Positions 21,828 through 34,010 of a stretch of 64,000 nt of DNA are shown here, piece after piece. The translations under genes were made by a program, and so were the position numbers. How positions within the stretch are numbered: position 1 is the first letter of the stretch; every line of letters begins with the position of its first letter. Origin of the DNA: Papilionanthe hookeriana x Papilionanthe teres (Eukaryota > Streptophyta > Magnoliopsida > Asparagales > Orchidaceae). The stretch covers positions 140,541,665-140,605,664 of the forward strand of contig CM040424.1 in the NCBI GenBank assembly GCA_022702705.1, given 5' to 3'. The notes under the pieces are model-generated. The model searched no databases. It saw only the letters and a list, made by a program, of their open reading frames with translations, and was not told the DNA's origin.

Positions 21828-23818
21828 ATTTAATTAAAATAAATAATTTGAAAAGTAGTATTTGATTTTGAAAATAATTTCAAATTTGAAGGTTTTAAAA
21901 TATGAGACTAAACCGATCTCACATCCCAAATAGTTTATATAAACGAGCACCGCACCACAAACCGTGTATCTATCCCTAAGGATAGACACACTGCTTGACG
22001 GTGGGGCTCGATTAAATAAACTAGAAGATTTGTGACATCCGTTTGGTCTGCGAACCAATTTTATAAGCCGACAAAATTCCCTCGCTTAATATGAAAACAT
22101 TAAACAGGGTTTATATTACCTGGGTTCTTCAAAATTCCCTATAAGGGCAAGCCCCTATAGTTAATTACATCTTAAGTGATGGGAATCACCTAAGAAAACT
22201 CTCGATAATAATCAATAATTCTGCTCTCAAAGATTTCAAAGTTTAAGTTTTTCAATGGATTGAAATTTGGAATTTCAATAGGGAATGGATCAAATTCGGA
22301 ACATTTTGTTTTGGGAATCCAAAGGAAGAAAGGTAGGAGAAATTACAGACTCGAAGCGAACTTCGGTAATTTCCCGACTATCCTATTGTTTGGCTTGGAA
22401 TTAGGAAAGTCCTATTGTTTGTTTAATGTTTTGATCTTGCCAATTTTAATAAATTAGGGCTTATATTTGTATGATAGCCTCGAAGATGTGAGGATTTATT
22501 GTCGTACCAGACAACTACCTCGGAATCCTAAGACCGGTTAGGACTTAATTTGCAATGCAAATGCCTAACGAAGAGTTGAGGATTTATGTTGCACTAGGCA
22601 AACTACCTCGAAGTCCTATGGCTTGGTTATTTAATTCTAAGAAAGTTTTCGTCGATGACGATGGCCGTGCCGCCCACCATGCTCCGAGCTCCTTATCGTT
22701 GCAGAGGTTTAGTTTTAGAAGTCATAAATCGGGGATGAGAAAAGTGTTTTGGTTTAGAGAAGTCTTAATTTCCAAGTGTTTCTTATGTTTTAATTAAAAC
22801 AAATCTTAAAGTTGATTATAACGACACCGGTTAAGATCCCACGGTTCCATCCTTCCGGCATCATTATTTTTATCGGATTCACTTAGTCCAGTATGAATTT
22901 GCTAAACTCAACCGAATGAGTTCCACACTTTCATTTAGACCGTGGGAAATCCCGTTAGCAACACGTAGGTTACATCATCCGAGGTATTCCCGATCATCCA
23001 ACAGGACGTTTTAATTTAATTGTAATTGTAGTTTTGTGTTCTGTTTGTGATTAAATTTTGAGTTGTTTTATATTTTGAAATGTTGTGGCGGTGAATTTTA
23101 TCTTGCAATGACTTTTAACTTAGTTTTGGTTTCAGTTTTAGGGACTATCCTAAAGGTGTGGGTTTTCATGCAACAGTTGTTTACCATGCAAGAAAAGTAA
23201 GTGCAATGCAATTGAATAAATTGCAATAATGTAAATTGCAAGAAAGTAAATTGCAATAAAATAAAAGCGTACCTGGAGGGTCTTCCCGTCATTCCAAGCC
23301 GCACTTAAAACATAATTAGAATATTTAAGCAAGTTCCTAAGTAAAGCTAAGGGAAGGGTTATGGTTTTCTACCAAATTCCTAATCCTATAGCTAGTCATT
23401 TCCTATGACGTCTAGGTTCCTTGTGTTTTGGTTTGAGGACGATTTTCTTCATCAAAGAACAATTAAGTCCAATTGTTCTTATGAACATCCTATCATATTG
23501 AGGAAGTGCTTAAGAAGAATCTTAAACATCTTTTCAATATTTCTAGGATTGTTTTAAGTCCAAATGGATTTGACTATACAGATGAATTAATCGTCCGAGA
23601 AGTCAAGTTTTGTTGTTATCTTGCTCAGTGAACTAGGACATTTGAATATCCTATAAGTGAAGTAACATTTCATTTAATGTTCTGTTTAGGAATTATAATA
23701 ACCAAAGCTTTCGAGGGTAAATTGGTATTCAAATGATTTGATTTAAGTTAATGGGTTTAAATTTGGAATAGTGTTCAAGTTGCTTTATATTTAATTTCTT
23801 TTTGTTTTAGGTGATGTT

Positions 23819-24134
23819 ATTTAATTTAATTTAATTTAATTTAATTTAATTTAATTTGTTTAATTTAATTTAATTTGATTTAATTTAATTTAATTTGATT
23901 TGATGTTTAATCAATTTGATTTGATTTAATTTTAATTTAATTTGATTTAATTTTTATTTAATTTAATTTAATTTAATTTGATTTAATTTGATTTAATTTA
24001 ATTTAATTTAATTTGTTTAATTTGATTTAATTTGATTTAATTTAATTTAATTTGTTTTAATTTAATTTAATTTAAATTTAATTTAATTTATTTAATTTAA
24101 TTTAATCTTTAATTTAATTTAATTTTAATTTAAT

Positions 24135-24167
<33 letters not shown>

Positions 24168-24190
24168 ATTTAATTTAATTTAATTTTATT
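23819..24190. repeat. (TTTAA)n pentanucleotide array in X-c
   Basis: About 370 bases built almost entirely of TTTAA with scattered TTTGA variants. X-e has the matching array on the complementary strand at 44800-45190; X-b and X-d lack it at the corresponding place. Confidence 0.95.
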
Positions 24191-25994
24191 TTTAATTTTA
24201 ATTGAAATTTTTAAAAGAGTTTAATAATTTAATTTTAGTTTAATAGTTAAGTCTTTTAGTATTTTAAATTTGAGTTATCATTTTAATTAGGAATTGAATA
24301 TTAATGAGATAATTAATATAGGGATTTTTAAATTAAAGAATAAATCTCTTCCTAATAATATCCCTATTTTAATAATTCCAATTTTATTATTCTTCCAAAT
24401 TTAATCAAATATTTAATTAAGGTTTAATCATTTTAAAATTGCTTAATGGGTTTCTGCCCTTTAATCATTTAAATTTCAATCATCCAAATCAGATTAGGAT
24501 CAAATATTTTACTTGTTAATTTTTTATTAAACCTAAAGTTTTAATTAAGGATTAAAATTTAATTACCATTTTACCCTTTAAGCTTAATAATTTCATAACT
24601 CACTAAATTGAACTCAAATGAACTTGAAATTTTTATGTGACTTCACTCATATGTCAATAAAGACATGAGAGGAGAAAATGTGATTTTTCTGTATTTAATT
24701 TATTTATATAATTATTTTTGGTAGAAAATAGAGATTTTCAAGGAAAATTTGATAACATAACCAAGGGAAAGTTTCTGTCCTTAAGAAAATTAGGGGACAT
24801 TCCTAATGACCAGAGAACCACTTGGACCAATTTTGGTGATTTTTTGAATTACATTATTTTTATTATAATTATTTTAAGTTTTGGAGTGTTAATTAATTTA
24901 AAAATAAAATAAATGTTGAAAAATGAATTTTATATTTTTCAAAATTCTCTCTGATATCAAGGAAATCACAGAAGCAAATTTTGCAATTTTCTGATTTTTC
25001 TATGATTTATTATAATTATTTTAGTGAAAATACTAGAAAATACATTTTTTAATTTTAAAAATATCCTAAAGCTTTAAAATTTAATATCTCACCAAATAGA
25101 CCTAGGAAAAATATGGGGTTTGTTCCTAAGTGACTAAAATTCAAAATGTGACATTTTGGTGAATTTTATTATTTTTGTGATTTTTATTATTTTTTAATTA
25201 TTAAAATATTAAAATAATATTAAAAATCAACTTTTTTAGAAAATTGAAATTTTAATTTTCTTAGATTCTCCTGATATCAGAGAGGCTCCAAAACCAATTT
25301 GGTGAATTTTTGAAAGGTATTTTAAAAGTTATGAATTTTAAAGTTTAAAATGGCTAAGTGGCTTAATCAACCCAATTAGTGGGGCTAACCAAGTCCAATT
25401 GACCTCAAATTTTTATGGTGGATTCCTCTGATCCTAAAGGTCAGTGGAGAATTGATTTCAAGTCAATTTGATGCATGGTTAACTCTAATTAATTAAAGAC
25501 CTATTTTGGGTGTTTAAGCCAATTAGGGTTGTTTTAAATGAACTAAGTCAAAACCTATTTTTCCTAGGGTTCTCTGGTCATAAGCAACATCACCAAATTT
25601 TCCTAGAATTTATTTCACAACATGCTATTTATTGGAATAAAAATACTCAAAACAGTAGCATGAACTTAAAAAAATCAATAACTCTTCATAGGGATGGTCT
25701 CTGACTTTGGAAAATTCAGGGAATGTTCCCAAATTCAGAGGCTTCAAAAGCCCTATGGTCTCATGCCATGGTGAATTGTATGCATACATGGAGAATTAAA
25801 ATAATGCAGAGAGTAAATAAATTATAAAAAATAAAATACTTGATGAAATTAAATGATTTCTTTTCCACATTATTCTCCTCTCGTTCACTCGAGCAAGAGG
25901 GTATTTTTATTTTATTTTTATGATTTTTCTACACAGAGATATGAATTTTTGAAGTTTATGGAATTAAATAAATAAGAAAATACCCTAATTTTCT

Positions 25995-26160
25995 ATTTAT
26001 CCACGCGGCGCCGCCGCATCCTCGGCAGCTCCGAAAGGCCACGCGGCGCGCTCCCATTCGACGCCGCCACTCGAGTCAGCAGCCCGGGCCCCACGGTTCT
26101 CGCACCGTTTCCCGGTCCGACGCCATCCGAGCCGTTCATCCACGCGTGTATCGAATGGAC
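25995..26160 (+). other. GC-rich CpG-dense island in X-c
   Basis: A sharp rise in GC with many CpG sites (for example GCGGCGCCGCCGCATCC near 26005) in an otherwise AT-rich unit. X-e has the matching island at 42800-42990. In X-b and X-d the same region is poorer in CpG, as expected after methylation-driven decay. Confidence 0.7.
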
Positions 26161-26800
26161 GCGCATCCGTTCATCGTCCCCAAGTGTTCTCACCCGAGAG
26201 CCGTCCACACTAAATCCCTAAGATCTCACTCGATTCTCAATGGATTTTTATGTTCTTATACTCTATGGATTCGTCTTGAAGAGACGAACACATCTATACG
26301 ATTAACATGCATCGAAACTAAGGCATTTGAAATGAGAGAATCTCCGAAGCTCGGGATGAAGAATTAGCTCATACCTTGGCTCGGAGAAGTGTGGCTTCAA
26401 TCCGAGAGTTGTTGCACCTTCGATCGGATCCCGGCAAGCTCCGCATGAAGTCTCCCGGTCCGGTGAATTGTCCGGATATGATTTCGACCAAGCCCGATCA
26501 CAAAGCTTGGAGGCCGGAGCAACTCGGGTGGCCTCGGAGATGGGGCTTTTGCTAGCTGGACACCTTCCCTTGGTTTGGTGAAGGTGTAGAACCAATCAAT
26601 TTGAGAATTGGCTCACCGTGGAGGAGTGTCCTCGGTTTTGGGTGGAATTTCAACTCGAAATCGAGCTTACAGAGGAGAAATGGCAGGGGGATTTCACCTG
26701 GGATCAAGTGCTCTAAGAGTGGAGAAGGGTCTCGGAACAATTTTGGCGCAGTTTTGGCAAGGTTTTTGCTTAGCTCCCTTCATGGCCGAGAGGGGTGGAG

Positions 26801-26808
26801 TTTAAATA
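26801..26808 (+). promoter_or_regulatory. TATA-like box of X-c
   Basis: TTTAAATA lies in a conserved block, CATGGCCGAGAGGGGTGG then (A/T)GTTTAAATA, shared with X-e (TATTTAAA on the + strand at 42189-42196). It is about 600 bases downstream of the GC-rich island. If X is an LTR this divides it into a U3 of about 5 kb and an R-U5 of about 2 kb. Start of transcription is inferred, not shown. Confidence 0.45.
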
Positions 26809-27429
26809 GAGCTGGGCGTGGGGCTTCCTGTGGGGAGTTAGGGCTTGGGATCACCGCTCTCGGTGAGGAGAAGATCAGCCATGGTGACCACTGTAGGCAT
26901 GGGCAGCTCGACGAGTGAGAATTTCAATGTCGGCTCACATGCGAGCTCTCGGCCATGGTGTTTTCCTGCGGCCTGGTGGCCGGCCGGCTGTGCAATGGTC
27001 ACCATCTTGGTCGGTGTGGTCGGGCCGGGGTTTAGTGTAGCAATCGGCAAATGCCATGTGTAAAGTGGTTGAATCAAAGTAGAAAGGGGAAGGGGCCATT
27101 TTAGCTTATTTTGGTCAACCCATGCAAATGGGTTGGGTGCACCTCCCCAAGACCTGGTTTTGGGCCGAGGAGGTCGGTGGGTCAACCTCCCATGTGTGGT
27201 GGAGTCTCCATCAAGGATTAGGTGGCAAAGCATGGTTTAGAGTGCGACATGCTTAAGGTAAAAAAGGCTTAAGGGAGGCTTAAGAAAGATCCCCTCTTCT
27301 TGCCATAAATGGACTAATGACAAGTCAAAGCCCTCATGGCTTCATGTGGCTTCGAGAATGGCTTGTTCATGGCTCCATTTGGCTTGGGAAAAGGTCGGCT
27401 TATTTCATGAAAAAGGGTTTTAGAAATAT

Positions 27430-28290
27430 TTGGCATTTAGGGGGTAATTTGACATGTGGCTTGATTTGGAATGGTTTAATTGATGATTTTGCAACTTAGG
27501 GGTGATTTTGATCAAATGGATGATGAGGGGAAGTGTCATGTGGGCTTTAGGATGATTTGGGCTTTTGAATTTTCAAGGAAATGGGCTTTTAGGAGGGTTT
27601 AAGGGAAGTGGGCTTTTAAGTTTATGAATGTGTTCATGGATGAGAATTTTTGTAAAAGGTTGGGCCAAATAATTGTTGGTTGTAGCTCATGGATGTGTCA
27701 TGAGTGACTTGAGGCAAATTGGGGGTGATTTGGATTTGAATTGGGTGAGTTTGGGTTATGGGTCCAAATTGGGCTTTAAGGCCAAAAGTGAGATTGGATC
27801 CAAATGTCAATCAAATTGGGCTTGGATTTGGTCTAGATTAGTATTGGGAATGTTGAATTGAAGTTTAGAATTGAATTGGACCAGAATTTGGGTCAATTGG
27901 GTAGGTTTGGTTTGACATCGGGTTCACTTAGTGGTTAAAATGGGTCAAATTGGGTTTTGACAAAAGTAGGGTAAATTGACAAAATTGGCCCATGGTGTAG
28001 TTGGACAAAATGAAATTGGGAATATTTAAGATTTTCTGGAATTTTCTCGGAATTTGCTGAATTTTTTTGATTTTTGGGTCAAGAGGGGTATTTTGGGTAT
28101 TTGGAGGGTATTGGGAGGGTTTCTTGGAATTTTTGGTATTTTTGGGTATGGATGATCAGTTTAAGTGATGTGGAAATGTTTGGGATTGATTTTGGAGAAT
28201 TTTGGGTAATTTGGAAATTTTTGAGAAATTTTGAGTATTTTCCAGGGTTTTCGGTGAGTTAAGCAGGTGTAGGGTCCCGGGGTCAAAATC
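27430..28290 (+). repeat. G/T-skewed degenerate repeat stretch in X-c
   Basis: Strongly G-over-C and T-rich on the + strand, made of loose repeats such as TTTTGGGTATTTGG and AATTGGGTCAA. The same stretch is at 13100-14170 in X-b, and as C/A-rich + strand in X-e (40330-41580) and X-d (21161-21560). It lies just downstream of the TATA-like block. Confidence 0.75.
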
Positions 28291-28811
28291 GAAAATTTGG
28301 GAAATCAAGATCGGGTGAATTTGAGTGGAAAGAAATCATTTTGGTTGAGCCATGAAGCCATTTCAAGCCCACATGGGCCATGAAGGGACTCATTTGAGGC
28401 ACCCACTATGTTGTTCCTAACCCTCTTAGCCAAGGGCTTAGGGGTTAAGGACCATCCATGCGAATCACCTACATGAGTCGGAGGTTAAGATTAGGTATGG
28501 TTGTGGTTTTAGGAAGTGTGTGGAAGTGTAGTGTGTAGGTGTAGTGTGTGTGTAAGTCAGCCCCTTCACTGCACTGTGCCACCTGTAGGCGGTCCTAAGG
28601 CCAAAGAGTCCTATGGAACTCATCCTTTAAACTTCCACATTTCGATTTCAACCCTCTAGGTGATTAAGGGTCTACAAATCAAGTTTATGGAGTTTGCAGG
28701 GAGTTAAGAAGTGGTTTGAATTTCTAAATGGTGGGTCCCAATTCTAGTCCTCTAAGATAGTCAAAGGAAAAGCCTAAGGCTAGATCCTAAGTACTAAAAA
28801 GAAGAAGAGAA

Positions 28812-28832
28812 GACCTCATCAAAAATGAGGTC
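28812..28832 (+). repeat. Hairpin at X 3' terminus
   Basis: GACCTCAT, loop CAAAA, ATGAGGTC: a perfect 8-bp stem ending four bases before the element end. Identical in X-e (39836-39856). Confidence 0.85.
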
Positions 28833-28836
28833 AACA

Positions 28837-28841
28837 CTGCC
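28837..28841 (+). other. Target site duplication of X-c, right copy
   Basis: CTGCC, identical to 21748-21752. Confidence 0.9.
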
Positions 28842-31800
28842 CACTCGCTAAACTGACCACCTTACCCCTTCCCTGGTCTGGCTGATCGGCTTAGTCACTG
28901 GTGGAGCCAAAATCGAGATCCAATTCACACCAAACAAAACTCAATTTCACCCATCCAAGTTGTCAAACCCTAGTTGGTCACTGGAGCCTCACTGCCCTCC
29001 ACCTAAGCACTTAAGCACACCCAAATGCAAGCCGAGCCAGCTACTCCAAGAACTTTTATTTAAGCCACTACTCTTCATGGTCAAAAAGAGAGACCACATA
29101 AAACCTAGGGGAAACTCTATCCAACTGCTTTCAGAGCCTCTCCCAACCTTTATAAGCTTAACTTAACCACTTCCTAGCCATCTCCTCCATTTCTTGAGCT
29201 CAATTTTATAGCTCCAAAATCAGCCAAAACCAGGGCATTCTCTGTAAAAACCTTACACTATACCAAACTCCAAATTAATTTACTCCACACCATCCCTTCA
29301 GCAAATAAAGAAGATCCCCCACAGAAGCCCCATCACAAAGCCTCTCCAACCTAAACTTCCCTCTGACTCGAATTTCCACTATGATCAAACTCTAGTGCAG
29401 ACCCGACAAGAGCTTAAATTGGTGTTTCGAGGAGTTCCTCGCTGTCACAATGAACGCACAAAACCCATCTGATTGAGGCCTCACCTCAGACTAAGGTATA
29501 GAACTCTTCTATTACCTAAGCTTCTTTTGATTCTCCATGCGTGTACAATGTATTTCATACCGTGTAAACCATATGGATGTGTTCTTTTGTACTAAATGAG
29601 TCTATATATACAAACCCGATTCAATTTGGTTGACTCTAGCTCGAGTTCTTAAGGTTGGAAGATGGACGGCTCTCGAAATGAATTATGTAGGATGTCATCT
29701 GTTCACGCGTGTATCGAATCAACAGACTAATTGGAGTCAGACGGTGCTTCGGTGCATAAAGTATGAGATGCGTGGCTACCGAGTTAGATGGAGGCAATGA
29801 ATATTAGAGCACCACATGGAGCTTCGACGGATGCGAGGATGACGTTGTGTCATGTGGTTTAAAAAAAATAGGATTTTTGGATTTATTTAAATCAGAAAAC
29901 CTTAGAAATTTCATAACATGGTGTAGACACATCAAAAAAATAAAAGAAAAATACCTTAATGCTCAGTGAACAGAGTAGAATAATGTGGAAATGAGTTTGA
30001 TGTTATTTGACTTATATTTTATTTTTAATTATACTTAAGCCATAATTTGCTTCATACATTTCACCATGGCAAGAGATTTGGAGGGCTTAAAGGCTCTGTG
30101 ATTAGGGATCTTCCTTGATTTTTCTAAGATTAGGAGGCATTAATAGCCAGAGATCCCTAATTTCTAAGTTAATTTCCTCTATTTTGGTATAAAAATTATA
30201 ATTATTAAAATATTAATAAGAAGAATACAAAACTTATTTTTGTAAGTTTACTGTGGTCAGAGGACCCTAGGAAAAATATAAAATGGGTTTAAATAATTAA
30301 TAGTAGCATTAAAGATAATTAACTCATTAAAATTATTTAAAAATTAAATACTTAAAATAAAATTACAAAAATCATAAAAATGACTCTCTACAGTTAATAA
30401 AAAATAAAGGAGCTGGCATTTAAGTTAATTGGAATTAATTTATCCATTAAAATGAATTTTCAAGTTAAATGGAAATTTTGGAATTAAAATAATTATAATA
30501 ATTAAAATGAAAGTAAAAAATTTATGAAATTTCTTTTAAGAGCTCCTAGCAACTAGAGGAACTTCATAAAAATAAAACTGAAATTAAAACAAATATTTCA
30601 CTTTTAAGCCTATTTTTAATATTTAAATAATTTAAAAATAATTAAAAATAATTAAAAATAATAAAAATTAAAAAATATAAAAAACAAACTAAAATGTCAT
30701 ATTTGGTCTCCTGATCACTTGGGAACCATCAAAATAATTTTCTTAATTTTCTAAGTAGAGATATTAATTTTTAAAGGTTTAATATGTATTTTCCTTGTTC
30801 TTTCACTAAAAAGATTCCAATAATTAAAATATAAATTATAAAAATATGAAATTTGTTTCTTTTTGTTCCTTGGACTCTGAGAGATTTAGGAAAAATATAA
30901 AGCTTAATTTCCAAATTAAATAATATTTTATATTTAATTAATACTAAAAAAACAAATAATTCTAATAATTAAATTGAAATGCAAAATTCTAAAAGTTGGT
31001 CCTAGTAGTCCTCTGACCTAACTGAATCTCCAATAATTTTCTTAAGGATAGATAATTTACTTTGGCTAAGTTATTGAATTAATATTGAAAATCCATATTT
31101 TGCATTAAAATAATTGTAAAAGTTAAATTAAATTTAAAAAAATCACATTTTCTCCTCTGATGTTTAAATTGACTCATGAATAGGGTAGCATAAAAATTTC
31201 AAAGTCATTTGAGTTGATTTTAATAAATTATGAAGTGATAAGTCCTTAAAGGGAAAATTATAATTTTGAAATTTAAGTCTTAATCAAGTATTTAGGCCTA
31301 ACCAAAGTGAAACGGTTAATAAATGATCATAATTGACATTTTTAGATGATTGAAATATAAAGGGTATAATGGTAGGAATCAATCTCACTTTTTTCACTAT
31401 AAAGGTAAAAATTGCAATTTCCTAAATTATTGTGATTTTGAAGATAATTGAAATTAAATGATTATAATGTAAGGGGTTTGACTTTGGAAGATAATAATAC
31501 ACTAATTTATAACCCCTAAATAATGGTTTCATGACAATTTAATATATTGATAAGGATTAATTACATCACAAACATAATATTTCATAAAATTACAATTTAC
31601 TCATTAAGTCTTAAAGGCGTAGTAGTGAGCTAGGCTTAATCTAATTTGACTTAATAAGGTTTAAAAAAATGAAACATAATCAACATTAAACATTTTAAAA
31701 CACTACAAGATCAACTCTAAAATTAAATTGGCTAAATTTTTAATAAATAAATTTGCCCCTAAGGGCCTTTACCCACATAATTTATAAATAAAATAGCAAG

Positions 31801-32425
31801 TGATGGTTACCCCACTCATTGGGATAATTAAAACATCAATGATCATTGAACATAAGACTATATTGTGGATGTGTCATTTAGCAAGTATAATAAATTCAAA
31901 TGAGCTTGAGACAATTCAAAAGGTTATGAAATATTTAGAGTGTTCCCTGAAACTTTTCACAAGTCTTCTGGACATCTTGGAGAGCAATCGAACCTATTAT
32001 ACTTTGCTAAAGAAAGACATCCTCAAAAATGAATAAACAGGAACTCACCAAGTTATGGCGTAGGATTTGGTAGTTACTTTACAACCTGTTTTTTCTGTTT
32101 TCTGTCATGCAAATTTAAATTCCCTACAAAATTATATATGCAATGCAAATGGCTAAACTTTCAGCTGGAGTGCAAGAAGAGAACTGATACACTTTTACAG
32201 TTTACAGTGTTTTCTTTTATTGCACTACTTTACTGCTTTTTTCTGCTTATAAAACTTGCATGTCAAAACTGAAACCTTTAGGATATCCACAAAACCTAAA
32301 CAAAACAAAAATCAAATTCACTTCCACAACAGATCAAAATATAAGACAACTCAAAATTTAATCACAAACAAATAAAATCACAATTGCAACTAAATTAAAA
32401 CGTCTCTATCGGATGATAGGGTATC

Positions 32426-34010
32426 TAATGCTCGACTTTATATTTTGCAAGAATTTATGAACTCAGATTTATAGATTTATACTAATTTTTTTAAGTCCAA
32501 GCAGTCAACGCAAGTATACGTATCGTATCAAGTAATATAGGGCTCTAACGGAGTCCTGGATATTGATCCCACAGGAAAATATTGATGTTTTAAGAAAGCG
32601 ATACACAATATGTAATAAGCACTAAAGTTAAGGTTTACTACTTACTACTACTATGCAGGAAACAGAAACAGTAAAAATTAACTAACTACAATTACTTCTA
32701 ACAACTTTAAGAATAGGATTAACTAACAGACACACTAAATTAAGTATTTAAAAGGTTTTTGATATATGAGAAAAGTATCTTTCCTCTTGTAATGAGAATA
32801 TGATGTGTTGATTTATATGGAATAATTATCTATATTATTGTGCCAAATAGAAGCATAGATGATTATTTACCCTTAAAAGAGTACCCGCTCTTCTAACTAA
32901 GAAAAGAACATTGACACATTCAAAGTTTAGTCACTAACTCTAAGGCTAGGCTGGGACAATACCGGCTATCACTTCGAAGCTCCCACTCACCCTTCACCCG
33001 AAGGTTAACCATTCATATTAATTACTAATCTTAGAACCAATTTGGGGATTTCAGCCTGTCACCCTGAAATCTCCACATTGAAGTCCATCAAAATATATTT
33101 CCCTATTTATTTGCACTGAATTCCCATGAACGGTGTAATTCATCCATAGAAATTGAATGGATCTTTCATTATTGTTGTAGGACATTAAATCCTTTCAAAC
33201 TTATTGTTCAACAACATATTTTAACATTTCAATTGCCAAATCGAAAGTAAATTAAGTTCTAAATGAAAAACGTCACAATTTCTTCATTACATTAAAAGCA
33301 CATCAAATCCACATCAATTCATCATCTCATCTCTATGCAAGAAGAAAGACAAGGGAGACTACTCAGAATTCATGGAGAAGATACAATAAAACATGGATTT
33401 TATATATAAAAGAAAAGTCATAAAAACCACAAAAGAAAATACAACTTATCTCTTTCTCTTCCCCAATGCAATTCCCTTGAAGTTCCTTTGAATCCTATTC
33501 TTTTTTCTTTACAACACTTGATTCTCTCTTTAGAATGGAAAGGAAGAAGCAATCTCTCACTTTACCCCTTCTCCTTCACTCCTTAGAGAAGAATCCCTCT
33601 CAAATATTCACTCTACACTCTCTACTCCTAAACCCTAACACTCAACACTCACTAAAATTACTCTAAAACCATTGAAGAAGCACAACATTTTCATCCAAAA
33701 ACAGTTACTTATAAGATAGGGATGAAATCCCAAGAGTTTCCATAGGCATCCCTTCCAAAAGTCGCCAAAACTATTCAAATTTGAACTCCACCGACTTCGG
33801 GTGCCGGTGGCGCCAGAACACTTTTTCACCATTTTGCCCCATTTTGCTCCTTTTTGCTCCGAATTCGTTCATTTTTTCTTCTTTTCACTCCAATCACCTA
33901 AAATCATCATACGTGCAGCAAATCATGAAAAATACCTTTCTTTAAAGTGCAATATCACAAAAAATGGGTAAAATTAGATAGTAAAAACTATATATATTTT
34001 CAGTGCATCA
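32426..34010 (-). mobile_element. Athila-like solo LTR (LTR4)
   Basis: 1585 bases, bounded by perfect GTATC duplications (32421-32425 and 34011-34015). On its own strand it starts TGATGCACTG and ends GAGCATTA, so the final CA has become TA. Removal restores the X-d sequence GGGTATCCCTCG, matching X-c/X-e at the same site (GGGAATACCTCG on the + strand of X-e). Shared blocks: GCAAGTATACGTATCGTATC (32511), GTGCCAAATAGAAGCA (32840), TATTTATTTGCACTGAATTC (33104). No PPT or primer site is adjacent, confirming a solo LTR. Confidence 0.9.

Larger units (their letters stand above)
21753..28836 (+). mobile_element. Complete X unit X-c, probable giant solo LTR (7084 bp)
   Basis: Starts TGTCGGCATATTTTTAGG and ends GATGAGGTCAACA, flanked by perfect CTGCC duplications. 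TG...CA ends with 5-bp duplications are the signature of LTR retrotransposon integration. The first and last few hundred bases do not resemble each other, so it is not a small two-LTR element, and there is no primer site, PPT or pol. The simplest reading is a solo LTR left by LTR-LTR recombination. Its order: AT-rich 5' part with a (TTTAA)n array (23819-24190), a GC-rich island (25995-26160), a TATA-like box at 26801, a G/T-rich stretch (27430-28290) and a terminal hairpin. It is inserted in the opposite orientation inside X-d. Very long LTRs are known in the Tat/Ogre lineage, so X may belong there, but nothing here proves it. Confidence 0.85.

Noticed and set aside
23098..23332. Hydrophobic ORFs (Phe/Leu/Ile-rich, FLQFTLLQF) in X-c, also at 45702-45884 in X-e
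   Set aside because: They are read from a short AAATTGCAATAA-type tandem repeat. Although present in both copies, they have no start context and no complexity beyond the repeat.
26601..26918. 105-codon open frame in X-c near the TATA-like box
   Set aside because: Overlaps the conserved promoter-like block and is not kept in frame in X-e, X-b or X-d.
28812..28832. Rho-independent terminator
   Set aside because: The context is a eukaryotic transposable element terminus, with no T-run following the stem.
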